Of a DNA stretch of 64,000 nucleotides, positions 1 to 11,015 are shown piece by piece (positions within the stretch are counted from its first letter, which is position 1; the number at the start of each line of letters is the position of its first letter). Below the pieces are notes generated by a model that saw nothing but the letters and a program-made list of their open reading frames with translations, searched no databases and was not told the DNA's origin. Origin of the DNA: Coleophoma eucalyptorum. Its lineage: Eukaryota; Ascomycota; Leotiomycetes; Helotiales; Dermateaceae. The stretch spans positions 992,001 to 1,056,000 of the forward strand of contig JALRME010000006.1 of NCBI GenBank assembly GCA_026120035.1, read 5' to 3'. Made by a program: the position numbers and the translations under genes.

Positions 1-399
1 ACCCTATGGAGCTGTTAGCATGCTGGGAGACTAGAATCCTCCTTCAATGACTTGGAATCGCACAGTATAATGGATAATGTCACCATATGTGGTGTTGGTT
101 CCCTGCTGATGTGCAGCCTGGAAATCGTCAAACCGAGTTGTAGCTCCAGGAAGGCTAGTTTTCGCAGGCAAATTAATTAAACATTGCTCGGCTGATATGA
201 AGGCCTTCTTTTCGGCGTCGGTGAGTGATCGCCATTCTTTGCGGATAGTTACGGTTTCTGCGGTACAGCTGTTGTTAAAGAATGTTTGACTTGTGATGTT
301 CTCTGCGAGGTAATGGCCAGGCGCGAGGGTAGTATTGCGAGCAAGTAGAGGCGACGCGCTAGCGAAAGCCGCGAGCCCGAGGAGTGAAAGAGTAAGCAT
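1..399 (-). CDS. Tyrosinase, N-terminal part (gene cut by window start)
   Basis: The first exon (399 down to 64) encodes 112 residues. It has a hydrophobic signal peptide (about residues 1-16) followed by the start of a common-central-domain tyrosinase: 'RKEWRSLTDAEKKAF', then 'TRFDDFQAAH', then 'IHYT'. An intron runs from 63 to 4 (GTGCGA donor, GCTAAC branch point, ATAG acceptor). The next exon opens with GGT, giving 'IHYTG', exactly how the family continues towards its first copper-binding histidines. Tyrosinases are type-3 copper oxidases that hydroxylate and oxidise phenols. Secreted fungal forms act in pigment formation or phenol detoxification. The copper ligands of the second half lie outside the window, so activity cannot be judged. 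Reading straight through the intron gives a 122-residue product, which I take to be an artefact. Confidence 0.85.
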
Positions 400-2061
400 T
401 GTTGGTCAGAGTGGCTGAATACTGGGTATAAAAGAACAAGTAAAGGCAATTTAAGCCTTCGGAAATGTCGATCCAAAGGGTAAAGTAGTACACCTACAGA
501 AGTAAAGAACAAAGCAAATGAGGATAACGAGAAGACGAACTGCTTTTGAAGGGAAAAACACTCTCCTTTAAAATAAACTCAACAATGCCATATTTGGTTA
601 TGGCGCTAATCACCACCGTGGCTGCTACTGTCAGTCCTGTTCGTCAAATAAACTAGAGGGCTCAGCCTTGAAGACCGAGACCGGCCAAGAGCATGTTCCC
701 AGCAGTTGTACTGTATTCGAGTTGAGCCTCGCCGACAGGGTCTATTCCTCTTATTATTTTCTTCCCAGGCCCCAGAGGGCCAAGTCCTCATTGGTTGCTG
801 GCCTGGTTACCATGTTTGTCGTGATCCATCGCAACCAAACTGAGTTCATCCACGTTAGGAAATATCGGAGACACATCGTCATCACATCGTTGACCGCGTA
901 ATGAAGTAGGCTGAAGCCATCCGCAATTGGTTTTTCAAGAAGATTGGCATCCAAATAGGCCATCGAATATTCATGGATTTTGGATAACTACAAATCTAGT
1001 ATGAAGGGCTCCTCACAGTACGCAAACCAGAGAATTACTCCAATCACTGTGCTCGAAACAGTTCATTAAATTAAGGCGTCGGCTACTTGTCGGTTACTCT
1101 ACCTAGCCGACGACATGAGCCTCAAAACACGTTTCTATTTTGCAATTATGCTTCTAGATCAATCTAATTAGGGCAGACATCCAAGACACTTACGGGTGAA
1201 GTCTCACTATCATAGCTTATTAACGGGATGAACGGAACAGTGGCATTGATTTATGGGTAGTCCACCACGTATGCCGGCAGGATCTAGAGAGCTTTGCGGC
1301 TTAATATAGTAAGCTGGGCATATACCGAGGGATTACCTTGGCGATATTCCTTCATTTGGCGAGGTTGTCCCCAGTCATCATTGACGATAAGGTTATCAGT
1401 GCCACGCAATATTCAATCTAAAGTGGTCCACAAGTTGGAGAAAAGACAGCGACTGATAAACAATACGAACGATGAAAATAGGTTGAGAGTGGGAGAGGAA
1501 TGGAGATGTCAGCTGATTTTGGCTTGAAGGAATGGTCACATTCGGGAGAAGATACCGAGCCAAGTATTATACCCGAGAACCGGAGTTAAGCGAAACATGA
1601 AGCATGATAGTTAGCAGCAATATACAGATTAGAGTAAAACTTAAAAGCAAAAAACCCCAATTAACGAGCATCAGGTTACAAATTTAAGGCCAAGAGGCTC
1701 ATATATATTAGGCGAAGTCCTTGACAAGGGGATAGCCTCGTGGAAAGTAAGAAAACTCTGCATATAGTGGACCTTCAAGATCAATGTCCTCGGTACCTCT
1801 GGGTATCCATCACTTAGCTTAGTTGTAAAAAATAAAAACAGAAGCAACCTTTATTTTTTCTTCATAATGGCCCTTATCTGATTGGTAGGAGAAGGTGTGA
1901 AGTCCCGGAGAGACCTTGAATTACCGAGAGTGGAGACGTTTAACGAGATGAAAGCCGGATGTTCAAGTTCGATGTTATCCTCCTAACTTAAATGTACATT
2001 CTGATAGTGGAGATTCACAATAACAGGTTTCTCTACACGTATTTACTCGAATGCCAGGTAT
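400..2061. other. Intergenic, no gene seen
   Basis: Spacer between the tyrosinase start and the 3' end of the amidohydrolase gene. It holds only short open frames without recognisable domains. A weak ankyrin-like stretch on the minus strand near 960-860 breaks down quickly. The promoter of the tyrosinase must lie in the left part. I see nothing else supportable. Confidence 0.6.
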
Positions 2062-3030
2062 TCAGGAGCTTCTAGCTTTGACGCCCAGCAACTTCTCTGC
2101 ATTCCTAAATGCGAACATCTCAAGGTCTTTCCCCGCAATCAAGCCACTCTTCTCAATCTCCTCGAAGAACTTCAACCCTTTCTCATTGGCCGAGAACGGG
2201 TAATCCACGCTGTACAGCACGTGATCGATGGATGTCGTCTGCAGAAGACAAGCTAGAGGAGTTAGGGAAAACATGCCACTTGTGGTTATCCAGATATTAT
2301 TCCTCCAAACTTCTTTCAGAGGTCGCTCCCTTTTACCCCACATCTCAGATATTGCAAAAATACGATCGATTTGAAACGGCAGCAATTCCCCCATATGCCC
2401 AATCACAATCTTCAGCTTGGGAAAGCGATCAAAGAGCCCACTAGCGAATAGCTTCAGGATATGAAGGCCAGTCTCAGAGTGCCAGCCCCAGCCAAAAGCA
2501 CTTAAGGCCATAGCGACGGTATCACTGTAATTTCCTTTGTAGTGTTCCATCATAGAATCCGATGCGAAGCAGGGATGGATATAAATCGGGACGTCTAACT
2601 CTTGTGCTTTCTCGAAGACCGACCAGAAGCGCTCGTTATCGTAGAACTCTCCATTTAGATGATTATCCAGCAAGGCACCGACAAAACCCAGTTCCTTGAC
2701 AGTACGCTCTAGCTCCTTTGCGGCAGCAGCAGGCTCGCTCATCGGGAGCACAGCAAAGCCCGCTAATCGACCTGGGTTCCTGGATATGGCAGAGGCAAGA
2801 TCATCATTGGCTGCTGCACAGACGGTTGGTGATATGTCACCAGGACCATGTGAAATGACTTGCAGTGCTACATTCCCTTTGTCTAGATCTTGGATACGCT
2901 CATCGCCAAGGCACTCTAGCTTAGATAGGATGTGCTGAGGAAATTTTGCGTAGTGATCACGTGCTTCTACACTGGCCTCGGTGATCTTTGGTGAGACGTA
3001 GTGCTCTTCGAGGGTAATGAGAGGCAGCAT
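2062..3030 (-). CDS. Amidohydrolase 2 family, 2,3-/2,6-dihydroxybenzoate decarboxylase-like
   Basis: Single-exon protein of 322 residues. I start it at 3030 (MLPLITLEEH), because the frame continues open upstream but only with non-family sequence. The N-terminus carries the family's metal-binding E8-x-H10 ('LEEHY'), the spacing known from gamma-resorcylate decarboxylase. Further candidate metal or catalytic residues are His152 ('IYIHPCF'), His212 ('IGHMGE') and Asp276 ('YSVDYPF'). The fold is a TIM barrel of the ACMSD superfamily. Members remove CO2 from hydroxybenzoates without oxygen, or hydrolyse related substrates. No signal peptide is visible, so it is probably cytosolic. It stands alone, and no aromatic-pathway partner adjoins it. 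The exact substrate is inference. A 14-bp tandem repeat with CGG-type half-sites lies 316-357 bp upstream of the start. Confidence 0.88.
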   Translation of the reverse strand: MLPLITLEEHYVSPKITEASVEARDHYAKFPQHILSKLECLGDERIQDLDKGNVALQVISHGPGDISPTVCAAANDDLASAISRNPGRLAGFAVLPMSEPAAAAKELERTVKELGFVGALLDNHLNGEFYDNERFWSVFEKAQELDVPIYIHPCFASDSMMEHYKGNYSDTVAMALSAFGWGWHSETGLHILKLFASGLFDRFPKLKIVIGHMGELLPFQIDRIFAISEMWGKRERPLKEVWRNNIWITTSGMFSLTPLACLLQTTSIDHVLYSVDYPFSANEKGLKFFEEIEKSGLIAGKDLEMFAFRNAEKLLGVKARSS

Positions 3031-4565
3031 ATTTGCGATTTGATTATGGTATAACTGGATACAGACGTGAATGAAATGTTGGTATAGGTCTGATACCGAT
3101 GAAGATGATAAGTGGATGGTAGTCACTGTCTGTTTCTGGTTTACAAGCGAGACAACGGCTTGGTGATGCCTTTTGATGTCTGCAAAGAAAAAGACACTTG
3201 ATAATGTTCGTTTTGGAAACTTGAGGATAAGTATTTCCAGTAGGATGAGGATTCTGATCACTGGGTCACTTTCATGGAAGAATATACCGGTTGTAAAGGA
3301 CTTGCCGGTATTAAACGGAGCACGCTTTATACCCTATGGCCTTCACTCCGACGGGGTGTCTCCGACGGAACGTCTCCAACGGAACGTCTAAACCCCGTAT
3401 TATCGGTCAGTCGAGAAATACCCCAATAAGTGTATATCAAAGTGGAGCAGGGGTATAAATCGGACGCGGCTTGATGTAATAAACTGGAGTCGCGATGTGA
3501 GACTGATCTGCCGTCCGAGTTCAAAGCAATGTCTTTGCGCAATCATTGGACGCGCGGAATATGACCAAGCGCCAGCGTTATCTAAGCGTCTGTGATCCTG
3601 GACGAAAATCTTCGACCTTAAATGAGTGCAGCATTGCACTATCGTTATCTCTGCTGTATGTATTCCTTATCACATGATAAAAGTGGAAATGATTGAGTGT
3701 GATGAGAAGCAGCTCTGGGCTTTAGCCTAATGTAGGTTGAGGCAAACAAGAAACATTCAATGTCATCATATGCAAGGTGTTAGTGACATAAATCTTGAGC
3801 GAAGAACTACGTTTATATCTAATCAGATCTCCAGCCGATGCAACCAGATACGATATGTATTCCAAATGACCTGCTTCTAACCAAGTCGCTTTCATATGGC
3901 TGCTTCTCTGAAATAGAAGTGTATGCTAAGATATACTTTATTCCTTACTCTGTCTCCTCTACTTAACCTACCCTACCTTAAATTGAGCGGAGGAATGGGA
4001 GACATCGTTGGTCAAGATTTCGATCATGAACTGTTCTAATCACTGAAGAGCATCTGATTTCATCAAGTGCTCCACTTATACCGCTGTCCAAAGTCGCGAT
4101 GTGGTAAGGCTCCATAAATTCCAGCATATAAATTACTGAGCGCCTGAGCTTCTCAAAGGCATAATGAACTCAGTCGGCATGCCATTCGGAACAAGTATGA
4201 GCAAGACCAATTGCTAGGGTTTCGGACCCAGTCCCTGGTCAAAGAAGCGCCAAGAACATCCAATTGACCTGTCGTGAACGGTGGGGCTGGGCATCTAAGC
4301 TACTGAGATAGATGAGCAGAAGGGTGTAATAATACTGTGTCAGTGCAGTGCATAATGCCTTCTTTTGATTCCGCCATCTCAGCCCTGTACCCTTTCCCCC
4401 ACTCGACTACACGACTCCAGATTATAGGCTAAGGGCTGCAAGCGCCAAGTGCCTTATCAAGCTGCTCTATCAAGGTCAAGATACCTCACACTTGCCAAAC
4501 CTCAAAAATTCGTCACTTGCCACTGTGGTTCTTGGTATGCTGGCACACCCCTTCTTGCATCCACC
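3031..4565. other. Intergenic, divergent promoter region
   Basis: Lies between two divergently transcribed genes, the amidohydrolase (minus) and the RRM protein (plus), so it should contain both promoters. Apart from the 14-bp tandem repeat at 3346-3387 I see no coding sequence and no recognisable element. The stretch 4380-4560 is pyrimidine-rich, as expected just ahead of a fungal start codon. Confidence 0.6.
3346..3387. repeat. Three tandem copies of a 14-bp unit
   Basis: The units are CTCCGACGGGGTGT, CTCCGACGGAACGT and CTCCAACGGAACGT, directly adjacent and diverging at a few positions. The first two carry CCG-N1-CGG, a closely packed everted pair of the triplet that Zn2Cys6 proteins bind. 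The array is upstream of the amidohydrolase gene. A regulatory role is inference; it could also be chance slippage. Confidence 0.75.
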
Positions 4566-6242
4566 ATGTCTTGCGGCACTGTCACTATTGAGAAGGTCTA
4601 CTTCGAGACCCTGCTTCGCCGGTAAGCTTGCCCAAGCATTTCCCAAGAACTAAGACACGCTGTGCCGTTGGCTTCGTTTCACAGCTAACATTCATCTTCT
4701 TCGCTAGAGCTCAATTTGTATGTGGCTCTCAATGGACGTAGGCTCCACAATGCTCTACTAATCTTATGTAGCATACTTCTGGAGTTGACTTTACTACTCC
4801 TGTTGATTTGTTAACTGTAACCCTTCCAAAACTTGACCATGATGGCCTTGTGAGTGACTTCGTTACTTGCATTTTGAGCTTTTACTTACAATCTTCTTAG
4901 CTCACCATTGCACGCCAATATGGTAGGGCCCTCATTACTTTTCAAGTCATCTCTTGTGCTATAATCGAAAATTGCATAGCTAACTTCAAACACAGAAAAT
5001 CTCTGTCGTAATCTTTATCGAGGCGGTATTGCTGAGGAAATGTTGACGGTTTGTATTCCTAGGTAGAGATTCGCACCTCCATCGTCATTGCTAATTTCTG
5101 TACCGTTGCAGCTCCTCATTAAGGACGATAGCAAGGCCCAGGCTAAGGATAGTCATAACGATGCCACCACTAACGACGATACTGCATCCGATGGGGATGC
5201 TTTCAGAACCCAACAATCTTTCAAGGCGCACACACCCGGCCGAAGTGACACGAAGTGTGATCGTAAGTATTTATCTACGCTAAGAGGTGACTTCAATGAG
5301 GTTGTGAATGAGGGAGAGAGCAATGGCAACAGTTTCCGAAGACATTCTCACAACGAAGACTATACCTTTGACAGAAATGGCATTGATGATGGGCTCTTCG
5401 AACACGGAAGTGGTCAGAACCATTCAAGAATCCATATACGACCAACCTTTGAGAAATTCTGCCAGCGAACCATTCAGTTTTCCAAGTTACCAGAGGGCGT
5501 GACGCATGGCAATATTGCCGATACTGTTCGTGGAGGCATGCTGCTGGAAATCTACCTTCGCCCACAAGACCGAATTGCAAATGTCTCCTTTCTCAAAGCA
5601 GGTGAAGCCCAGGAATTCTTTCGGAATGTTAGGCGACATGGCCTGTACATACGTGAAAAGAGAGTATGTAAGCATATGATGAGACTAAGCTATATGCTAA
5701 CTTCGGCAGGTTGAAGTTCGTTGGAGTGATCGTCAATTCATTTTGCCAGGCCATGTTGGCAATAAGATCTCTATTGGAGCTACGAGAAATCTAGTCATCC
5801 GTAATAGTAATGCTAGACACACCGAGAAGATGATCAGAGACAACCTTGAGCATATCCACAACCTCGTTGTTATCAAAGTAGCTTTCATCGGTCAGGACAC
5901 GCAAATATTCACCAACTCCGTCCACAATGCTATGTTTGCCCGGACTTGTATGATGAGTAGATCGTAAGTTTTTAGATATAATCCTTTTCTAACTACCACT
6001 GACTTTACAGTGTCTACAAAGGTCTTCGGATTGAGTGGGACGACGATGAGTGTACAGCACCCTTTGAGCGACCAGAACGTGCTCCACGCAAGGCAAGCCC
6101 GCCTGCTAAGAAGAAGGCAATGCCTCCAAACAACCGTTTCGAGCTGCTCAATCTTGATGATTCCGAGGATGAATCACTAAAGGAGCATGGGCCCGGCGGT
6201 ATCAACTTTGGTACAAATACCATTGAAGCGATCGGAGCTTAA
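4566..6242 (+). CDS. RRM-type RNA-binding protein, eight exons
   Basis: I join exons 4566-4621, 4708-4717, 4772-4849, 4901-4922, 4996-5048, 5112-5663, 5710-5963 and 6011-6242 to a 418-residue protein. All junctions keep frame and use GT-AG sites. The N-terminus ('MSCGTVTIEKVYFETLLRR') matches a conserved fungal family related to the negative regulator of differentiation. After a variable, acidic and polar linker come two RRM-like segments: 'GNIADTVRGGMLLEIYL...NVSFLKAGEAQEFF' and 'SIGATRNLVIRN...VAFIGQDTQIFTNSVHNAMFA'. The C-terminus is basic ('RPERAPRKASPPAKKKA'), then acidic. A role in mRNA binding and post-transcriptional control is expected. The canonical RNP1 aromatic residues are not obvious, so the RRM call rests on overall pattern. 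Exons 2 and 4 are only 10 and 22 nt long. Confidence 0.8.
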
Positions 6243-6961
6243 GATACCAACCATATCTGAAACGCGGCGCCGGACTTGTTTCAAGCCATCCAGGTGATCC
6301 TTCTGTGTTTCTTACTACTACAGGCATCCTGTGCAGAATTAGCGGCATGGTTCATATTGGATTATGATCGATGCTGACCTGGCGCCTTATCTTGCAGCAA
6401 GTTTGATGAATTTGTATTGATACCCCCATAGTCACGCACCTGCCATCTTGTGGCTCTAGCTAAGAGTTTTGATTCTTCGCAGCCTCTATGGTGTAATTTG
6501 TAAAGTTTTACGGCGCTGACAGCGGCGTCCGAATTGAACTTTCTTTTGAGCCCGACCAGGCCAAGGAGCCATCATGGACCATGTGCTCTTTCGTTAGGAA
6601 CTTCAAGGTCCTTCAAGAAGAAGAATGAATCAGTTACCAGAAATGTGAAACTTTGACATGTTAAGAATGGAAGCAATGATCACCGTGAGGTATGACGACT
6701 GCAGAACCCGCTTTTGTTTTGTGGGGAGGTATACGTTGCCAAGGGTACAAGTCCTATTTTAGGCAATTTCCGTCCCTCGTTACCATGGATAGCGTATCTT
6801 AACCCCGTGGCGAAGTCGTATGAAACAGTGAATGAACACATCAATAACTCGCTACCTCCCCTCTCCAACACCCAGCACAACACATCACATCACAAATTCG
6901 CACCTCATCCTCACGATATGGTGTAGCAATAATCTCGAACTGGTTCCGACAACAGTGTCAA
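6243..6961. other. Intergenic, no gene seen
   Basis: Downstream region of the RRM gene and promoter of the Golgi pH regulator gene, both on the plus strand. A C/T- and A-rich stretch at 6850-6910 probably forms part of the latter's leader. No other feature is supportable. Confidence 0.55.
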
Positions 6962-8620
6962 ATGCTCCCATCGGCGACAGACAAATGCGGGGAGGAGAAC
7001 CTTTGTGCTCCTCCGAGTCACTCCTCCCACTCGCGCGCGCTGAGCTCCCAATCCTTTACAACTCTCGCCTTTTCCTCGCTGCCATTCGTGATCACTTTCT
7101 TGATCATCAGCTTTCTTGTAATACACAGACTTTTTCCCCTGCTGTCGGAATTCCAGCATTCGAAAGATGACCAAGAGCACTACCTTCCCAGTGCAGCTCC
7201 CCAGAGTTTGCGCCAGTCGCATACAGAACATGGAAAACTCAGCAGATCAAAAATCATCGCGGTCTCATTTTCAACAACTATTGCTCTCGCAGCGGTGTTA
7301 GCAGAACTCATACTATGCGAAATCTCAAACTCATTAAACCCTGCTGCTAGAGCAGTCGCCCTCAAGTTCACCGTGCCTACCCTGCTGTTCTTCCTGATTA
7401 TCATAATCCCATGGCTGGAGCTGCAGTCAATCATATCGAGCGCAGGATGGTCATTTCGTAGGATGAGGGATGGATCTATTCCAAAGATGCCCTGGCTTTT
7501 ACAGATTCTGGGCATGATGGTATGGGGTAGTGCCTTTTGGTGGTTAGGAAAGGGATTGCCGGGGACCTATATCCACTCCATGGCATCAGAAGCCGGGAAA
7601 GACCTTAGTGAGGCCTGCCTAGAACGCGTGGGAATTATTGGTATCTCGTTGATGGCCCTTCTTTCTGGTTTCGCTGCAGTGTCTGCACCATGGCAAACAT
7701 TTGGAGCCAAATCGAGGCCAGTTACGGAATCTGATATTGCAAGGAAACAAGCAGGTCTTGATGCAACAAATGATATGCTTGCTGCGAAGAGGAGCCGTTT
7801 ACGCGCATTACAACGCAAGTTGAGTGTTGCTCCTACGGAAGGGTTCATGACAAAAGTGATGGGCACATTTCGAGGCAGCGCAGATGGCCAGGAAATCAAG
7901 TCTCTAGAGCTGGAAATCTCTGGGCTATTGAATATGGCCAACAGTCTTTCGTCATCACTGAGCATCTTGCAAACAAGATATATATCGATACGAAGAGCTT
8001 CATCGCCGCTGGGAAAATTCGTCTTCACACCTGCATCCTACGGCTTTGCTATATACTGCGTTTACCGTATACTTACAATGACGCTTACAATGGCCCGACG
8101 CGTTCTCTACCCGTCACCATCCAACCTCTCCTCTTCCGCCACAGACCCTATAAACCGCATCCTATCAATCTTGGCCAAGCATGTTGACCCATCCAAACTC
8201 GACCAACTGGCCCTCTCCCGCCAAATATCATTTGGCTTATCAGGTTTTATCCTACTTGCCTCTTTCAACAGCGTGCTTCAGACCTTCCATATATTCACCA
8301 AATACACTCCCAATCTCCTCTACCAAACCCAAGCCAATCTCCCACTCATCATCGCCCAGATATCTGCGACATACGTCATCAGTAGCGCACTGCTCTTACG
8401 CAGCAATTTACCTGCCGAGGTCGGAAGCGTCGTGTCCGAGGCGCTTGGTAGTCCCCTCGAACCTGGTTTCGTAGATCGTTGGTTTGAGGGTTGGTTCTTA
8501 GTCGCGAGCTTCTTCACCACTCTTGGAATCTGGCTCGGGAGGCGTTTGGGTAGTCAAGGGGATTGGGATGATTGGGATGTCTTTGAGGGGGATGTCGAGA
8601 TGGGTCAAAAGCGATCTTGA
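6962..8620 (+). CDS. Golgi pH regulator / GPR89 family membrane protein
   Basis: An intronless gene encoding 552 residues. Hydrophobic segments lie near residues 36-60, 98-120, 134-155, 178-198, 223-243, 355-375 and several times in the last 150 residues, suggesting about nine membrane spans. The diagnostic block 'ISLMALLSGFAAVSAPWQTF' (about 228-247) is the GPHR N-terminal signature. A basic coiled-coil-like loop follows (about 255-345), then the ABA-GPCR-type C-terminal domain, with 'LSRQISFGLSGFILLAS' inside it. Family members are anion channels that keep Golgi lumen pH; the plant relatives were proposed as abscisic-acid receptors. Location in Golgi membranes is expected from the family. 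The gene is complete, with an acidic tail (DWDDWDVFEGDVE). No functional link to its neighbours is apparent. Confidence 0.9.
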   Translation: MLPSATDKCGEENLCAPPSHSSHSRALSSQSFTTLAFSSLPFVITFLIISFLVIHRLFPLLSEFQHSKDDQEHYLPSAAPQSLRQSHTEHGKLSRSKIIAVSFSTTIALAAVLAELILCEISNSLNPAARAVALKFTVPTLLFFLIIIIPWLELQSIISSAGWSFRRMRDGSIPKMPWLLQILGMMVWGSAFWWLGKGLPGTYIHSMASEAGKDLSEACLERVGIIGISLMALLSGFAAVSAPWQTFGAKSRPVTESDIARKQAGLDATNDMLAAKRSRLRALQRKLSVAPTEGFMTKVMGTFRGSADGQEIKSLELEISGLLNMANSLSSSLSILQTRYISIRRASSPLGKFVFTPASYGFAIYCVYRILTMTLTMARRVLYPSPSNLSSSATDPINRILSILAKHVDPSKLDQLALSRQISFGLSGFILLASFNSVLQTFHIFTKYTPNLLYQTQANLPLIIAQISATYVISSALLLRSNLPAEVGSVVSEALGSPLEPGFVDRWFEGWFLVASFFTTLGIWLGRRLGSQGDWDDWDVFEGDVEMGQKRS

Positions 8621-9144
8621 TATCTGGATGCTTTTGTAACTCTAGATTTGCAAGTTGAATAGATTTTGTGCTTGATTTTGTCCCTGGATACGGACTGAGT
8701 ATTGGCACTGGACATTGGGCATGGGCTAGGAGTACTTATACCAATATTTAGAGCATATGTGGCTCTTGTGTTTTCTGTGGGAGTTTTTGGCTTGCTTAGG
8801 TCTACACATTTCTGTAGACGGGGTTACGATATATCACCGGTTACGATTAGGATTAGAAAGGATATCCCATGTATTGAGATGAATGGGTATTAGGTTCTAT
8901 AAGAACATTATAATTGTACTTGAAGTAATCAAACAAGAATACACAGAAAGGTTATACTACTAGGTATTTTCTGGTTCTGTTTTGAGTTGGCTTTTGTGTC
9001 AATTAGAGTCATGTACGTGTAGGTAGGTTTTTTTCTCAAAGGCTTGACGTCTAAGCAAGCAAGATTCCCGCCCAATATCTTCACATTCAATCATGTATCC
9101 ACCATCATCTCGTTTTTCGTTTCACTTTATACTCCCCCTTCCAC
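8621..9144. other. Convergent intergenic region
   Basis: The Golgi pH regulator gene (plus) and the prephenate dehydratase gene (minus) end facing each other, so this is shared 3' flank. Nothing further is seen. Confidence 0.6.
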
Positions 9145-10316
9145 TCATGTTTCCTTCAACCTCAACTGATCCTCCCAACTCCCGAGCCACCTCAAGCTCT
9201 GCGTATGTCCCTTTAAATCCTCCAATGCACGATCCACCTCCTTATACGGATCTTTCCAGCGACTACCCCAGAACTCGACAAAGAAGATGTAATGGAACGG
9301 CCGCAGTTTAGAAGGCCTGCTGTTCAAACTTGTCAGATTGAGATTGTAGCGCTTGAAACAGTGCAGTGCGCTCGCCAGCGTGCCTGGTTCGCGGTGATCA
9401 ATAGTGAATGATACCAGAGACTTCGTTGGGCCTGTAGCAGTGGAAGCTGCACGGATGGCATCGTTGTCCGTTTCCATGTTCTTGCGGATCACGAAGAAGC
9501 GCGTCGTGTTATCTGCGCGATCTTCGATGCTCTCGCCTAGAATGTCAAGGCCGTGGATCTCGGCGGCGAGACTGCTGGCAATTGCTACACTCGATCTTAA
9601 TTTGTCTTCGGCAACCATCTCTGCAGCACGGCTGGTGGAATCCACCTCGAACCTCTCCACGCCTTTCAGGTATGTGCCTAGGAATGCCTCGCATTGCCCG
9701 AACGCTTGCGGATGTGTGTAGATACGCTTTACATGGCGTAAACTTGACAATGGCTTCGTGCGAGGGTTCAATGGAGCTGGAGTTGCGGGTGTAGGTGTCG
9801 ACGTGCCGGATATGAGCGGGGAGTCAGTCGGCGATGCTGGGGCTGTGCGTCCCAGAAGGTAGTGGTGCACATCAAGGTAAGCCTCTCCGCAAACCGAGAT
9901 GTCCTTGAACCACGCGTGCCGATCTGCCAGAAGCTCAAGCGTGAAGATGACTGCTCCGTTTGTTGAGTTCTCGAACGGGACGACACCGCGCGCCGCTTCG
10001 CCAGATTGTACAGCTTCAAAGATAGCTAGAGAAAGTATAAGTAACTAGCTACACAGTCGAGACTAGTCCAATTGCTCGGTATGGATATACCTTCAATTGA
10101 TTGCACCGGCTTGTAGTTGTACTCGCTCTGCTCGAAGTAGTTCAAGGCAGCCTGGGCCATTTCATGCGATGTCAGTCCTGTTGCCCATGGAGGAATCTCA
10201 TAATGAAAAAGAGTGGGTACCTGATGGGTATATGAAGATTGAGGGCCAAGATAGGCGACGACGGGGACTTCGTCTGGTGTACTAGCAGTAGCCATTGTAG
10301 TGGTGTGCTTCTCCAT
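9145..10316 (-). CDS. pha2: Prephenate dehydratase
   Basis: Three exons (10316-10221, 10151-10091, 10025-9145) join to 345 residues. I start at 10316; an in-frame extension upstream lacks an ATG. The catalytic half opens with 'VVAYLGPQSSYTHQAALNYF', where the first intron falls between Q and A. It carries 'GVVPFENSTNGAV' and the hallmark 'DNTTRFFVI' (Thr-Arg-Phe). A proline/threonine-rich insertion separates two parts of it. The C-terminal ACT domain holds 'LVSFTIDHREPGTLASAL' and 'LNSRPSK', the phenylalanine-binding region, implying feedback inhibition. The enzyme converts prephenate to phenylpyruvate in phenylalanine synthesis in the cytosol. The ORF reads into the first intron, so an unspliced product would lose the catalytic domain. 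The symbol follows the yeast orthologue. Confidence 0.93.
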
Positions 10317-11015
10317 GGGCAGGACAGGCAAAAACTGGGGCTGTGTGGGATGGGAGCAAAGTCTTGTTTTTGTAGGTTGTAGATAAAGTGGTGGTGATCA
10401 AAGAATGATTTAGTGAAATTGCCCAGATGCGCCCTTTGTCTCGTCCTATGCCATTCTCCCTGCTCCACAGAAGTCCCGTCGCTCAGTCGGCGGTGAAGTG
10501 GTTGACGCTGGAGGGCTCGTGGTCTGAGGTCATATCGGAGAGGAAGGGTTCAGTGCTTGAACAGTTTTCATGAATGACTACTGCCGACCGTCGGTACGGG
10601 CCAGGAACCCCACCATGCGTGATTGAGGGAGCAGCAACCCGCGGCCACGAGTCAGGCTTGGGTGCGCCCTTTGCAATTAAGTACGTTATGAGAATGGCAT
10701 CTTGATCAGATGCTCCTTGTACCTGACTTGTGCTGCATAGCAAAGGAAACCAAAGCTACCTTTCTTCAGGACCAGCTTGAGAATTGCCTGGTGGTTGGAG
10801 TATCAAGGAGGGGAGAGAACTTGATCCGAACACACCTGGGGCGAGACAAGGAGCTCTTATCTACAGTCACGTGAAGATAATAATTATTTTGCGCATGCCT
10901 TTCAACATCTTATATTGTACTCTTTGAACCGCTCCTAGCTACTTTTTCTTGTCTCTTGATTTCATTCGCATTGAACGGTCTGCCCTAGTAACTTTCATGG
11001 CTACTTATATTTGAG
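10317..11015. other. Divergent promoter region
   Basis: Separates the start of prephenate dehydratase (minus) from the hot-dog dehydratase (plus) and therefore should contain both promoters. A pyrimidine-rich stretch at 10930-10970 precedes the plus-strand gene. No other gene is seen. Confidence 0.6.

Noticed and set aside
754..963. Minus-strand frame with an ankyrin-like segment ('DGFSLLHYAV')
   Set aside because: Only one partial repeat is visible. The continuation shifts frame and stops, and the flanks give no further repeat. Too little to call even a pseudogene.
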